From Bifidobacterium asteroides DSM 20089 (GTDB lineage: Bacteria; Actinomycetota; Actinomycetes; Actinomycetales; Bifidobacteriaceae), in NCBI RefSeq assembly GCF_002715865.1, contig NZ_CP017696.1:496001-560000 (forward strand): a DNA stretch of 64,000 nt. Direction: 5' to 3'. Made by a program: the position numbers and the translations under genes. Below, piece by piece: positions 19,430-29,439 of this stretch. The notes beneath the pieces are model-generated. The model saw nothing but the letters and a program-made list of their open reading frames with translations, did no database searches and was not told the origin of the DNA. Position 1 is the stretch's first letter. Each line of letters starts with the position of its first letter.

Positions 19430-19917
19430 CCATGCCAGCACGTTCAGTCCGTTCCAAGGCCACTCCGGACAAGGGACATCCTCGCATCCAGGAGATGCCC
19501 ACCAGGCCTGAGCTGAGTCTGATCAAGGGCACGGGCAAGGCAGGCAAGGCGCGCCGGCCGGAACGAGGCCCAGTGGCTGAGGGGGCCCGGCGTCTGATCG
19601 GCTGGACGCGGACCCGCGGCAATCCTCTGCTACGGATCATGACCTCCGTGGTTTTTCTGGCCGCCTGCATGTTCGGCTCCCTGATGCTGCGCACCCAGAT
19701 GGTCCAGGATTCCTTCGAAGCCACCCGAATCCAGCGTGAGATCAGCAACCTCAACCAGGACGTCCAGGACGACCAGAACAAGCTCGACCAGCTCCAGGCC
19801 TCTCTGCCGGACAAGGCCCAGCAGTTGGGCATGCAGCCCCAGCAGGGTCTGAACTCCATCGATCTGCAGGGCTATAAGCCTCCCGAGAACGCCCAGGACA
19901 AGGCAGGGAATCCATGA
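19426..19917 (+). CDS. FtsL-like septal membrane protein
   Basis: A 163-residue bitopic protein with a basic cytoplasmic N-terminus of about 68 residues, a transmembrane helix at about 70-89 (IMTSVVFLAACMFGSLMLRT) and an extracytoplasmic coiled coil at about 92-127 (EISNLNQDVQDDQNKLDQL). Topology, size and position between rsmH and ftsI are those of FtsL, which links FtsB/FtsQ to FtsW/FtsI in the divisome. FtsL sequences diverge fast, so the call rests on topology and synteny. It overlaps both neighbours by four bases. Confidence 0.85.
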   Translation: MTMPARSVRSKATPDKGHPRIQEMPTRPELSLIKGTGKAGKARRPERGPVAEGARRLIGWTRTRGNPLLRIMTSVVFLAACMFGSLMLRTQMVQDSFEATRIQREISNLNQDVQDDQNKLDQLQASLPDKAQQLGMQPQQGLNSIDLQGYKPPENAQDKAGNP

Positions 19918-21695
19918 GCGGGAAGGGAGCCAAGCGCTCCTGGCGCCTGTCCTTCTGCAAGCGTTCGTTGTCCGTTGGTCTGATCCTGGTCCTGGTGGCC
20001 GCGCTGGCCCTGGGCAAATTGGCATATATCCAGCTCTTCGACGGAAGGTCCATGGCCCAGGCCGCTGCGGCGGGTCGCACCGTGCCGCATACCATCAAGG
20101 CCCAGCGTGGCCGCATCCTGGATGTCAATGACCGGGTGCTGGCCCAGAGCCTGGAGCGGTACAACATCATCGGCGACCCCGAGGCGGCCGCTTCCTTCAT
20201 ACCTGTCAACTGCACCAAGCGCACAGGCAGCGACTGCCACAGTATCAAAGGCCACCCGGTGGGCGCCGATGGTGCTGCCGGCGTGGCCCGCCTCCTGGCA
20301 CCGGCCCTGGGGATGAACGCCATGGAGCTGGGCGGCAAGCTCAGCGTGCCTGGCAGATATGTGGTCCTGGCCAAAGGGGTGACCCCCGAGGTCAAGCGCG
20401 CTATCGACAAGCTGGGGCTGCAGGGGATCATCACGGCCGAACTGAGCAGTGAACGCACCTATCCGCACGCGGATCTGATGGGGGCCCTGATTGGGGGCAT
20501 CGACGACAGCGGTAAGGGCGTGGCCGGGATCGAGCAGATGGAGAACAAGCGGCTGACCGGCACTGACGGCTATACGGTCTATCAGCAGGGAATGCTGGGC
20601 CAGGAGATTCCAGGAACCGTGACCCGTCAGCGCAATCCGGTCAACGGCAAGGATGTCACCCTGACCATTGACCAGGACGTGCTCTGGTACGTCCGTCAGG
20701 CCCTCAAGTCAGGTTGCCAGCGCTATCAGGCGGACTGGGGCCTGGCTGTGGTTCAGGACACCCGCACCAACGAGATCGTGGCCCTGGCTGACACCGATGA
20801 TTACCAGGCTGGTAGCGACCAGGCCAAGGTCAACTCCTCAAGGGCGGTGGCGGAGACCTTCGAGCCCGGCTCCATAGGCAAGGCCATCTCTGCCGCAGGC
20901 ATGCTCCAGGAGCAGCTCCACGCCATGAGCGACCGCTTCACCGTGCCCGACCATATCACCGTGGACAACCAGCAGTACAAGGACGCCTTCTACCACCCCG
21001 CCGAGCACTGGACTCTTGCCGGCATTCTGCAGAACTCCTCCAATGTGGGCATGATCATGGCTGCGGATCAGTACTCTGATCAGAAGCGTTACGAGTATCT
21101 GACCCGCTTCGGCATCGGCCAGGCCTCGGCCCTGGGTCTGCCAGGGGAGTCCAAGGGCCTGCTGACCACGCCTCAGACCTGGGACCGGCGCACCCGCAAC
21201 ACGGTTCTGTTCGGACAGGGCTACGCCACCAACGCTGTCCAGCTGACCAATGCCGTCGCCACCCTGGCCAACAAGGGAGTCCGTTCCGACCAGACAATCA
21301 TCCGCGGTCAAGGCGCCGTCAAGGCCAATCAGGTCAGGGTCGTGGACGAAAAGGTGGCGGCTGCGGTCATGAACGGCATGGAGTCGGTGGCCGAGAAGTA
21401 CCAGAACACAGCCAAGGTGGAAGGCTATCGGGTGGCTTCCAAGACCGGAACCGCCGAGGTGGCCGACAGCTCGGGCAACCTGAGCGGCATCATCAGCGAC
21501 TGGGTGGGCATCCTGCCCGCCGACGACCCCCATTTTGTGGTCACTGTGGCGCTGAAGAACCCCCACAGCAGCGATGGCGTTTTCGGCAGTATGACCGCCG
21601 GACCCATCTTTGCCCAGATCGGTGAATTCCTTATGCAGAAATACCAGGTCCCCGCTTCGCCGCCGAGGACCGATGCTATCCCGGTAACATGGTGA
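19914..21695 (+). CDS. ftsI: FtsI/PBP3, septal peptidoglycan transpeptidase
   Basis: A 593-residue class B penicillin-binding protein that cross-links septal peptidoglycan. One membrane helix lies at about 20-42, followed by the dimerisation domain (TIKAQRGRILDVNDRVLAQS). The transpeptidase motifs are Ser320-Ile-Gly-Lys323 (SxxK), Ser375-Ser-Asn377 (SxN) and Lys510-Thr-Gly (KTG). No PASTA domain is visible. The start overlaps the FtsL-like stop. 46 bases separate it from the MurE-like gene. It is the beta-lactam target and partner of FtsW encoded further down. Confidence 0.95.
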   Translation: MSGKGAKRSWRLSFCKRSLSVGLILVLVAALALGKLAYIQLFDGRSMAQAAAAGRTVPHTIKAQRGRILDVNDRVLAQSLERYNIIGDPEAAASFIPVNCTKRTGSDCHSIKGHPVGADGAAGVARLLAPALGMNAMELGGKLSVPGRYVVLAKGVTPEVKRAIDKLGLQGIITAELSSERTYPHADLMGALIGGIDDSGKGVAGIEQMENKRLTGTDGYTVYQQGMLGQEIPGTVTRQRNPVNGKDVTLTIDQDVLWYVRQALKSGCQRYQADWGLAVVQDTRTNEIVALADTDDYQAGSDQAKVNSSRAVAETFEPGSIGKAISAAGMLQEQLHAMSDRFTVPDHITVDNQQYKDAFYHPAEHWTLAGILQNSSNVGMIMAADQYSDQKRYEYLTRFGIGQASALGLPGESKGLLTTPQTWDRRTRNTVLFGQGYATNAVQLTNAVATLANKGVRSDQTIIRGQGAVKANQVRVVDEKVAAAVMNGMESVAEKYQNTAKVEGYRVASKTGTAEVADSSGNLSGIISDWVGILPADDPHFVVTVALKNPHSSDGVFGSMTAGPIFAQIGEFLMQKYQVPASPPRTDAIPVTW

Positions 21696-21741
21696 TACCG
21701 GCAGGCATCATGGCGTTCCCGGACGAAGGAGAGATTGCAGC

Positions 21742-22623
21742 ATGAGTGCGCTGAGTGAATCAATCTCCCGACGGTTGACCCTGGGTCAGCTCAAGGGGCG
21801 CTACGGGTTGACCCTGGTCCCTGACTTCGCTGAACCAGTCACGGTGACCTCATTGGTGGACGACCTGCCCTCAGTGCGTCCCGGCAGCCTGTACGTGCCT
21901 GCAGACCACCAGGTGGACCAGGGCATGATCGAGGAGGCCGAAAGCCGTGGGGCCTACGCAGCCCTGCTGCCGACCTCGGCGCGTCAAGAGGTGGGCCGAG
22001 CCCGCATACCCCTGCTCTTCGGCACCATGCACGCCTGGCAGATGGGCCAGTTGCTGGCCAACGCCGCCGGTGATCCTTCTGGAGCCCTGGCTGTTTTCGC
22101 CTTGGTTGGTTCCCAGGTACAGGATCAGGTGGATCTCCTGGCCGACTTCCTGCACGTGCTGGGCAATCCCGTCGGCATTCTCAGCGCCAAGGGTTCGTAC
22201 TCGCTGGACCGGCGACTGGACCTGGAATATCCCCTGAGCATGTTCGATGTGCAGCGAAGTCTGTCCATCGCCCTGGAAGACGGGGCGGCCGCCGTGGTCA
22301 TCTCCGTGGAGGAACAGACCCTGGCAAGGGATGCCCTGCAGGCGGTGGACCTGGATGTGGTGGCCCTGGGCGCCCAGGAGGGCTCCACCCGCGATATGCG
22401 GCACGTGAGGCTGATCTCCAAGGCCCGTCGATACGGATTCAACCTTGGCGGGCACACCATCGTGGCCCGGCGCAACGAGGAATCAGACGGGCTGGCCCGC
22501 CAGTCCCTGCCCGCGGATGCGGAAAGCGACGATCTGTCCCTGTGCATCGCCATGACCATGGCCGCCGGCGTCAAACGCAACAACATCAGGAGCGCCCTGC
22601 GCGTCTCCCGTGAAATGTCCTGA
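21742..22623 (+). CDS. MurE-like protein lacking the P-loop and ligase C-terminus
   Basis: A 293-residue intact frame in the position where murE normally sits (between ftsI and murF). Residues 1-110 resemble the Mur ligase N-terminal domain (RLTLGQLK, VRPGSLYVPA). The next part resembles the MurE central domain (SMFDVQRSLSIALEDGAAAVVISVEEQTLA, cut at DVQRSLSIALEDG for alignment with the ADP-peptide ligase fold). Where the ATP loop GTNGKT is expected it reads FALVGSQVQDQ, without the GKT. The usual C-terminal peptide-binding domain is also missing (MurE is about 480-500 residues). It is therefore not expected to ligate; a scaffold or regulatory role is only a guess. A functional murE should lie elsewhere. 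Confidence 0.7.
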   Translation: MSALSESISRRLTLGQLKGRYGLTLVPDFAEPVTVTSLVDDLPSVRPGSLYVPADHQVDQGMIEEAESRGAYAALLPTSARQEVGRARIPLLFGTMHAWQMGQLLANAAGDPSGALAVFALVGSQVQDQVDLLADFLHVLGNPVGILSAKGSYSLDRRLDLEYPLSMFDVQRSLSIALEDGAAAVVISVEEQTLARDALQAVDLDVVALGAQEGSTRDMRHVRLISKARRYGFNLGGHTIVARRNEESDGLARQSLPADAESDDLSLCIAMTMAAGVKRNNIRSALRVSREMS

Positions 22624-22632
22624 GAGGTGAGG

Positions 22633-24159
22633 ATGAGTCAGTCTGTAGGGGCCGGGTCCATGCCCATGACCCTGGAAGAGGTCGTCGGATATGTGCACGG
22701 TCGGCTGGTCGAGGCCGGTCCTGGTCGCGAACCCGATCGGCGGTCCGTGCGCATGCGGGTGGTGACCGACTCCCGGCAGGCGGTCGCAGATGGGCTCTTC
22801 GTAGCAATCAAGGGCGAGCACGTGGACGGGCATGACTATGTTCCCGGCCTGGGGGCCCAGGGCTGCCGCGCGGCCTTGGTCGACCGCCTCGTTCCGGGTG
22901 CTGACCTGCCGCAGATTCTTGTGGACGATACGGTTGCTGCCCTGGGGCTGTTGGCGCAGGCCAACATAGACCGTCGGCGCAAGGCCTCAGGCCCTTTCAC
23001 GGTCATCGGCATCACCGGCTCTGTCGGCAAGACCACGACCAAGGATCTGCTGGCCTCCCTGCTGGCCCTGCTGGGTCCTGTGGTGGCTCCGGTCGGGTCT
23101 TTCAACAATGAGATCGGTCTTCCTCTGACTGCCTTGGAGGTCGGGCCAGACACCCGCTACCTGGTGGCGGAGATGGGTGCCAATCACGTGGGCGAGATAG
23201 CAAGCCTGACCCGAATGGTTCCCCCTGACATGGCTCTGGTCCTCAAGGTGGGGGTGGCCCACCTGGGCGAATTCGGCTCCGTGGAGCGCATCGCCAAGGC
23301 CAAGAGCGAGATCGTGCAAGGCCTGGTGCCGGACGGGACCGCCGTGCTCAATGCAGACGATTCCCGGGTGGCGGCCATGGCCGATCTGGCCTCTGGGCCT
23401 GTCCTGCGATTTGGCATGGCCGGTGAGGACGGTGGAAGGGACCGCGATTTGGACGGTTCGGCTCGCTATCTGGATAGCGACAACCTGGACAGGTCGGCCT
23501 TTGAGTTGCGCCTGCGTGGCCATCAACCAGTTCGGCTGCGTCTGGGCATCCCGGGACGGCACAATGTCATGAATGCCCTGGCCGCCGCCACAGTAGCCCA
23601 CGCCTTGGGTCTGGACGCAGATCGTATCGCCGACGAGCTGGGTCGACAGCAGCGGATCAGCCCGCATCGAATGGCCGTATCTTCGGTCCAGCTGCCGGAT
23701 GCCTCCTTCACCCTGATTGATGATTCCTTCAACGCCAATCCCGACTCTGTGCGGGCCGGTCTGGACGCCCTGGCCGCCTGGAGGGGATCCGATGGCCCGC
23801 TCTATCGGATAGCCGTCCTGGGGGCCATGCTTGAGCTGGGCGATCGAGGGGAGCAGTTGCACCAGGAGATAGGCACCTACTGCCGTCGTCAGGGCATTGA
23901 TGCATTGGTCGCGGTGGGCTGCCGGGATCAGCAGATGGACGGTCTGGTCCAAGCCCTGGTCCGTGGTGCCGGTGGCCCATCCGATCCGAGCGGGGATCAG
24001 CCTGGAGCCATGCGGGTCCTCTTCGCCCAGGATGCCGATCAGGCCGATCAAATGGTACGCCGCCTATGCGCCGAGCATTCGGACCGGCAGCATCTCGTCC
24101 TGCTCAAGGGCTCACACATGTCCGGTCTGTCCGATCTGGCCGACCGGTGGCAGGGCTGA
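22633..24159 (+). CDS. murF: MurF, UDP-MurNAc-tripeptide D-Ala-D-Ala ligase
   Basis: Adds D-Ala-D-Ala to the UDP-MurNAc tripeptide. It has 508 residues, with the N-terminal domain (VTDSRQAVADGLFVAIKGE), the ATP loop GITGSVGKTTTKD near residue 125, a central MGANHVGEIASL, the hinge LNADDSRVAAM, and a C-terminal IDDSFNANPDS with the MurF signature. ATG 22633 follows GAGAGGTGAGG; the GTG at 22627 is less likely. mraY starts 74 bases after the stop. Confidence 0.95.
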   Translation: MSQSVGAGSMPMTLEEVVGYVHGRLVEAGPGREPDRRSVRMRVVTDSRQAVADGLFVAIKGEHVDGHDYVPGLGAQGCRAALVDRLVPGADLPQILVDDTVAALGLLAQANIDRRRKASGPFTVIGITGSVGKTTTKDLLASLLALLGPVVAPVGSFNNEIGLPLTALEVGPDTRYLVAEMGANHVGEIASLTRMVPPDMALVLKVGVAHLGEFGSVERIAKAKSEIVQGLVPDGTAVLNADDSRVAAMADLASGPVLRFGMAGEDGGRDRDLDGSARYLDSDNLDRSAFELRLRGHQPVRLRLGIPGRHNVMNALAAATVAHALGLDADRIADELGRQQRISPHRMAVSSVQLPDASFTLIDDSFNANPDSVRAGLDALAAWRGSDGPLYRIAVLGAMLELGDRGEQLHQEIGTYCRRQGIDALVAVGCRDQQMDGLVQALVRGAGGPSDPSGDQPGAMRVLFAQDADQADQMVRRLCAEHSDRQHLVLLKGSHMSGLSDLADRWQG

Positions 24160-24233
24160 GCTATGAATCTACCGGCATCCCCGCAGCGGGGTCTAATATT
24201 CAAGGACAGAATCCAAGAGTTGGAGTACACACT

Positions 24234-25337
24234 GTGATTGCCCTCATCATCGGAATCCTGGTCGCCCTGGTGGTGACGCTGGCGGGGACCCCCCTGCTGA
24301 TACGGCTGGTCCACCGCCTGCACTACGGCCAGTACATCCGCCAGGACGGCCCCAAGTCCCACCTGGTAAAGCGCGGCACCCCGACCATGGGCGGGCTGGT
24401 CATCAACCTGGCTATTCTGCTGGGCTGGGCAGCTTCGGCGCTCTACCGTTACTTGTCGCGGGGGGAGTCCGTGTCCCTGTCGGCCATGCTGGTTCTGTTC
24501 GCCATGCTCTCCATGGGCCTCCTGGGCTTCATCGACGACTTCGCCAAGGTGCGCAAGAAGCAGAACCTGGGCCTGTCGGTCAGGGCCAAGTTCATCGGCC
24601 AGTTCATTCTGGCCACCATATATGCGGTGCTGGCCCTGAAGGTGCCCACCAAGAACGGTTACCCCAGCGCGCAGGCGGGCATATCCTTCGTGGAGCAGCC
24701 CATCATCGACTTCCGAATGGCGGGCAGCGTCCTGTCCGTGGTGTTGTTCATCATCTGGGTTAATCTGCTGATGACGGCCTGGAGCAATGCGGTCAACCTG
24801 ACTGACGGCCTGGACGGGCTGGCTTCGGGCTCCTCCATGATTGCCTTCGTGGGTTACACAATCATCGCCTTCTGGGAGAGCTACCACTTGAAGGGCGGCG
24901 GCCATCCTGGACATGCCTACGCGGTCTCCGACCCCCTGGACCTGGCCATCATCGCTTGCTGCGCGGCTGTGGCCTGCTTCGGCTTCCTCTGGTACAACAC
25001 CAATCCGGCCTCCATCTTCATGGGAGACACCGGATCCCTGGCTCTGGGCGGGCTCTTCGCAGCCCTGTCCATCGCTACCCATACCGAGCTGCTGGCGGTC
25101 ATTCTGGGTGGGCTTTTTGTGGGAGAGGCGGCCTCCGATGTCATCCAGGTGGGCTACTTCAAGCTCACCCACAAGCGGGTCTTCAAGATGGCGCCCATCC
25201 ACCACCACTTCGAGCTGATGGGCTGGCAGGAGTCCAAGGTGGTCGTCCGGTTCTGGATGGTCGACCTGATCTTCGTCCTGCTGGCCCTGGTCTGCTTCTA
25301 TGCAGACTGGGTGGTCCGCTCCGGTTTGCCCATCTGA
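24234..25337 (+). CDS. mraY: MraY, phospho-MurNAc-pentapeptide transferase
   Basis: Integral membrane enzyme that makes lipid I on undecaprenyl phosphate. It has 367 residues with about ten membrane helices. The signature motifs are KSHLVKRGTPTMGG, GFIDDFAKVRKKQNLGLS (the Asp-Asp pair), NAVNLTDGLDGLASG and PIHHHFELMGW. The start is GTG 24234, with GGAG ten bases upstream; the reading frame continues into murF but those residues are not MraY-like. Confidence 0.96.
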   Translation: MIALIIGILVALVVTLAGTPLLIRLVHRLHYGQYIRQDGPKSHLVKRGTPTMGGLVINLAILLGWAASALYRYLSRGESVSLSAMLVLFAMLSMGLLGFIDDFAKVRKKQNLGLSVRAKFIGQFILATIYAVLALKVPTKNGYPSAQAGISFVEQPIIDFRMAGSVLSVVLFIIWVNLLMTAWSNAVNLTDGLDGLASGSSMIAFVGYTIIAFWESYHLKGGGHPGHAYAVSDPLDLAIIACCAAVACFGFLWYNTNPASIFMGDTGSLALGGLFAALSIATHTELLAVILGGLFVGEAASDVIQVGYFKLTHKRVFKMAPIHHHFELMGWQESKVVVRFWMVDLIFVLLALVCFYADWVVRSGLPI

Positions 25338-25416
25338 GTGCGTCCATTCACGGTACCGGACTTCGGCAGCCGGTATCATGCCAAGCAGATGCCAGAGCTA
25401 GCGGAATGAGGTGTTC

Positions 25417-26856
25417 ATGGATATTGACTTGAGCCAGAAGCGCGTACTGGTCGCCGGGCTGGGTGTTTCCGGACGGAGTGTGGCCGCAGCCCTGCGGGGT
25501 CGGGCGGCCGGGGTGACAACTGTGGACCAGCGTGCCCCGCAGGCCGATCTTCATGACTTCGACCAGGTGGACTGGACCCGGGTGGATCTGGTCATGGCTT
25601 CTCCTGTCTTCAATCCGCGCACTCCATTTATCCTTGAGGCACAAGGTCGGGGCATTCCCGTGGTCAGCGAGGTGGAGATGGCCTGGATGTTGCGGGTGCC
25701 CTCAGAACGGACCGGACAGCCGGCCCCATGGATCGGGATCACCGGTACCAACGGCAAGACCTCGACCACCAGGATGGTCTCCGCCATGATGCAGGCCAGC
25801 GGATTCACGGCCCCTGCGGTGGGCAACATCGGCAAGGCCGTCTCCACAGCCGTCCTGGACCCCGACAATGACATACTCTGCGTGGAGCTCAGTTCCTTCC
25901 AGCTGCACTTCACCTTCTCACCGACCCTGGAGTGTGCGGCCATCACCAATCTGGCCGACGACCACCTGGACTGGCATGGGGGCTTCGAGGCCTATGCAGC
26001 CGATAAGGCGCGCATCTACCGTGGTGTGCGCAAGGCCCTGGTCTACAACGTCGATGACTCCCGGGTCTCCGACCTGGCCAGACAGGCTCATCCGGCCTCC
26101 GGCTGCCAACTGGTGGGGTTCACCCTGGGGCGGCCCGAGGTTGGGCAGCTGGGTGTGGAAGATGGATGGGTCGTGGACCGCAGCGGATTGACCGGTCAGG
26201 ACCTTGAGCATGGTATCCGGCTGGTCCGGGTGGCCGATCTGACGGATCTGTGTGAGCCTGACGGCACGGTCTATCCTCATCTGCTGGCTGACGCTCTCTG
26301 TGCACTGGCCCTGGCACTGGGTGCTGGAGCCAAGGTCGATGCGGCCATCGAGGCCATGCGTGCTTTCACGCCCGGCGACCACAGAATCAGCACCGTGGCC
26401 ACCCTGGGCCAGGGTTCGCAGGCCATCCGTTTTGTAGACGATTCCAAGGCCACCAACGCCCATGCCGCCGAGGCCTCCCTGGCCAGTTACCATGACGGCC
26501 AGGTGGTCTGGCTGGCCGGCGGACTGGCCAAGGGTGCCCGTTTCGACGATCTGGTCAGATCCCGCAGGTCCAAGTTGGCCGCAGCAGTGGTCATCGGCCA
26601 GGACCAGCAGCCCATGGCCCAAGCCATCAAGGATCAGGCGCCCGATCTGCCGGTTACCCTGATCGATCCAGGTGCCGGTGATCAGGTCATGGCCCGGGCC
26701 GTTCGTGCGGCTGCCTCCTATGCACAGCCCGGCCAGGTGGTTCTGCTGGCCCCCGCCTGCGCTTCCATGGATCAATTCGTCTCTTATGCCGACCGGGGCG
26801 ATCAGTTTGCCAAGCAGGCAACACAATGGGTCCACGAGCATGAAGCGCGACACTGA
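25417..26856 (+). CDS. murD: MurD, UDP-MurNAc-L-alanine D-glutamate ligase
   Basis: A 479-residue Mur ligase adding D-Glu. The N-terminal Rossmann domain is [16 protein letters not shown], the ATP loop [14 protein letters not shown] near residue 111, the central segment ELSSFQLHF, and the C-terminal substrate segment [16 protein letters not shown] 25417 follows GAGGTG, the GTG at 25411 being an alternative start. The 3' end overlaps ftsW by 17 bases, so the two are coupled. Confidence 0.95.
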   Translation: MDIDLSQKRVLVAGLGVSGRSVAAALRGRAAGVTTVDQRAPQADLHDFDQVDWTRVDLVMASPVFNPRTPFILEAQGRGIPVVSEVEMAWMLRVPSERTGQPAPWIGITGTNGKTSTTRMVSAMMQASGFTAPAVGNIGKAVSTAVLDPDNDILCVELSSFQLHFTFSPTLECAAITNLADDHLDWHGGFEAYAADKARIYRGVRKALVYNVDDSRVSDLARQAHPASGCQLVGFTLGRPEVGQLGVEDGWVVDRSGLTGQDLEHGIRLVRVADLTDLCEPDGTVYPHLLADALCALALALGAGAKVDAAIEAMRAFTPGDHRISTVATLGQGSQAIRFVDDSKATNAHAAEASLASYHDGQVVWLAGGLAKGARFDDLVRSRRSKLAAAVVIGQDQQPMAQAIKDQAPDLPVTLIDPGAGDQVMARAVRAAASYAQPGQVVLLAPACASMDQFVSYADRGDQFAKQATQWVHEHEARH

Positions 26857-28063
26857 TTCCAACAAAGCCCCCTCCCAGGGGGCTGGCGGCAAGGGGGACT
26901 ACCGAGGCTGGCGGGCCATTCTCAACCCGCTCTGGTGCTACTACGGTTTTCTGGCCGCAGTCGTCGCCACCACGGTCTTCGGTCTGATGATGGTATTCTC
27001 CTCTTCGGCTGTGGATCTGGTGGCCCAGGGTAGCTCACCCTGGAGCCAGGTCATTCGCCAGACCATATACGCAGTGTTGGGGCTCTTGCTGGCCCTTCTG
27101 GCCGTGAGGATCAGCATTGATCACTACCGGAGCTGGAGCACCTGGTTTCTGGTTGTCAGCCAGGGCATCCAGCTGTTGACTCGCACCCCGCTGGGGCGCT
27201 CCGCCAACGGCAACGAGGGATGGATCTCGGTGGGGGGCGTCTCCATGCAACCGGCCGAGCTGCTCAAACTGGCCCTGTGCCTGTGGCTGCCACAGGCCCT
27301 GATCGAAGCCCAGCGGCAGGCTGGCAAGGATTCCGATTTGAAGAGCCTGGCCAAGGCCTATGCCAAGCCGGCCTTCGGCTTTCTGATCAGCTTCATGTTC
27401 ATCATGCTGGGCAAGGACCTGGGAACGGCCATGATCATCGTCATCATCGGCTTCGTGGCCTTCCTGGTATCAGGCTTCCCCCTGCGATGGTTGCTCAGCC
27501 TGGCGGTCCTGGGGATGGCGGCGGTCATCGGCTTTTCGGTCTACGGCAACAGCAACCGGACACAGCGGATCATGGCCGCCTACGGCAAGTGCTCGGCGGA
27601 AGACATTCAGGGTGTCTGCTACCAGTCCATACACGGGCTATACGCCATGGCTTCGGGAGGTCTGACCGGGGTCGGTCTGGGCAACTCCAGGGAGAAGTGG
27701 AACTACCTGCCCGAGGCGCACAATGACTTCATCTTCGCTGTCATCGGCGAGGAGCTGGGCTTCGTAGGGGCAGCCATGCTTATTCTGGTCTTCGTGGTCA
27801 TGGGCTGGTGCATGCTGAGGATCGCCCTGACCACCAGGAACCGGTATGCGGGTATGGTGCTGATCTGCCTGGATGTGTGGCTGGTAGGCCAAGCCCTGAT
27901 CAACATCTGCGTGGTTCTGGGCCTGCTGCCGGTGATCGGGCTGCCCCTGCCCTTCGTGTCGGCTGGAGGGACCGCGCTGATCTCCTGCCTGGCTTCGGCC
28001 GGGGTGGCCCTGCAGATGATTCGGACCCAGCCGGACGTGAAGGCAGCCACGGACGGGTCCTGA
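26840..28063 (+). CDS. ftsW: FtsW, lipid II glycosyltransferase of the divisome (SEDS family)
   Basis: A 407-residue SEDS protein with about ten membrane helices. SEDS proteins polymerise glycan strands together with the class B PBP, here FtsI. Family features seen are VFSSSAVD in the first helix region, [21 protein letters not shown] (cut here to [14 protein letters not shown] as the key motif), [15 protein letters not shown] with the catalytic-region Asp, and [23 protein letters not shown] 26840 lies inside the end of murD; reading further upstream gives no family-like sequence. A cytoplasmic N-terminus of about 30 residues precedes helix 1. Confidence 0.95.
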   Translation: MKRDTDSNKAPSQGAGGKGDYRGWRAILNPLWCYYGFLAAVVATTVFGLMMVFSSSAVDLVAQGSSPWSQVIRQTIYAVLGLLLALLAVRISIDHYRSWSTWFLVVSQGIQLLTRTPLGRSANGNEGWISVGGVSMQPAELLKLALCLWLPQALIEAQRQAGKDSDLKSLAKAYAKPAFGFLISFMFIMLGKDLGTAMIIVIIGFVAFLVSGFPLRWLLSLAVLGMAAVIGFSVYGNSNRTQRIMAAYGKCSAEDIQGVCYQSIHGLYAMASGGLTGVGLGNSREKWNYLPEAHNDFIFAVIGEELGFVGAAMLILVFVVMGWCMLRIALTTRNRYAGMVLICLDVWLVGQALINICVVLGLLPVIGLPLPFVSAGGTALISCLASAGVALQMIRTQPDVKAATDGS

Positions 28064-28103
28064 GATATGGAATGGATATGGCGGAAAGGAAGCGGATTCG
28101 CGG

Positions 28104-29366
28104 ATGACGACAGCGACGAGGACCGAGAGCGGGATGCCTGGGGACGACCATGAGCATGCCGGAAAAGGCGCTGGTCCCCATCTGGTGCTGGCCGGAGGGG
28201 GGACGGCAGGGCATGTCAACCCCCTGCTCAGCGTGGCTGCGGCCATTCGAAAGCGCTGCCCCCAGGCTTCTGTCAGCGTGATTGGCACTGCCGTCGGGCT
28301 GGAGCACGACCTGGTACCGGCCGCTGGACTGCCCCTGGACCTGATTGAGAAGGTACCCTTCCCTCGTCGTCCCGGTAAGGCCGCCCTCGCCTTCCCCCGG
28401 CGTTGGCGGCATGAGGTGCAGCGGGTCCGAGGGTATTTGCAGGATCGGTCGGCCGACATAGTGGTCGGCTTTGGCGGCTATGCTTCGGCACCGGCCTACA
28501 GGGCCGCACGGAACCTGGGTCTGCCCATCGTCGTCCACGAGCAGAACGCCCGGGCGGGCATGGCCAACAAACTGGGCGCTCGCTGGGCTGATTTCGTAGG
28601 TACGGTTTATGAGGATACCGGCATCCGAGCCCGGGCCGGAGTGCCCGTACGCCGCGTGGGTCTTCCCTTGCGGCCAGCCATCGCCCGACTGGCCATGCAG
28701 ATGGAGACTGATCCCTCGGGCGCTCGCCGGGAGTCTGCACGGACCTTGGGTCTGGATCCCGATAGGCCCATCCTTTTGGTCACCGGGGGATCCCTGGGCG
28801 CGCTCAGCCTGAACAAGGCGGTGGCTGGCGCGGCCCGGCAGCTATTGGATCAAACCCAGGTCATCCATCTGACGGGCCGTGGCAAGGCCGACCAAGTCAG
28901 AGAGCAGGTGGCGGATGAGCTGGGCGATGCAGCCATCAACGATCTGGATCCGGCCCACCAGGGCCAGGGGGACTACCATATGGCCGAATACTTGGAGCGG
29001 ATCGACCTGGCCTTCGCCTGCGCCGATCTGGTGGTCTGCAGGGCTGGCGCCGGCTCTGTCAGCGAGCTGGCCGCACTAGGCGTGCCGGCCGTATACGTGC
29101 CCTTGCCCATCGGCAATGGAGAGCAGCGGTTCAACGCCCAGCCAGTCGTTCAGGCCGGGGGAGGGCTCATGGTCGATGATGCGGCACTGGACGCCAAATG
29201 GATGGCCGAGCACGTCCCTGCTCTTATGGCTGATAAGGATAGGCTGGCTGACATGCGCCGCCGGGCCTGGGGGTACGGGATTCGCGACGCTGCCCAGGTG
29301 ATGGCTGAGCAGATTCTGACCATGGCCGACCATCACCTAGCCCGCAAGGACTCAAGGAGGGTCTAA
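28104..29366 (+). CDS. murG: MurG, lipid II-forming GlcNAc transferase
   Basis: Transfers GlcNAc from UDP-GlcNAc to lipid I. It has 420 residues. The G-loop is [15 protein letters not shown] at about residues 31-45, the second motif is [26 protein letters not shown] follows, and the UDP-GlcNAc site in the C-terminal domain is [12 protein letters not shown] with [16 protein letters not shown] 28104 gives an N-terminal extension of about 28 polar residues; ATG 28134 (MPGDDHEH) is an alternative. It lies 40 bases after ftsW. Confidence 0.95.
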   Translation: MTTATRTESGMPGDDHEHAGKGAGPHLVLAGGGTAGHVNPLLSVAAAIRKRCPQASVSVIGTAVGLEHDLVPAAGLPLDLIEKVPFPRRPGKAALAFPRRWRHEVQRVRGYLQDRSADIVVGFGGYASAPAYRAARNLGLPIVVHEQNARAGMANKLGARWADFVGTVYEDTGIRARAGVPVRRVGLPLRPAIARLAMQMETDPSGARRESARTLGLDPDRPILLVTGGSLGALSLNKAVAGAARQLLDQTQVIHLTGRGKADQVREQVADELGDAAINDLDPAHQGQGDYHMAEYLERIDLAFACADLVVCRAGAGSVSELAALGVPAVYVPLPIGNGEQRFNAQPVVQAGGGLMVDDAALDAKWMAEHVPALMADKDRLADMRRRAWGYGIRDAAQVMAEQILTMADHHLARKDSRRV

Positions 29367-29439
29367 TCGGGCATAATGGAGGCAGGCGACGGACGATAGT
29401 CCTGAATGGTCCCGAACTGTTTGAGGAGATGCAACTACT

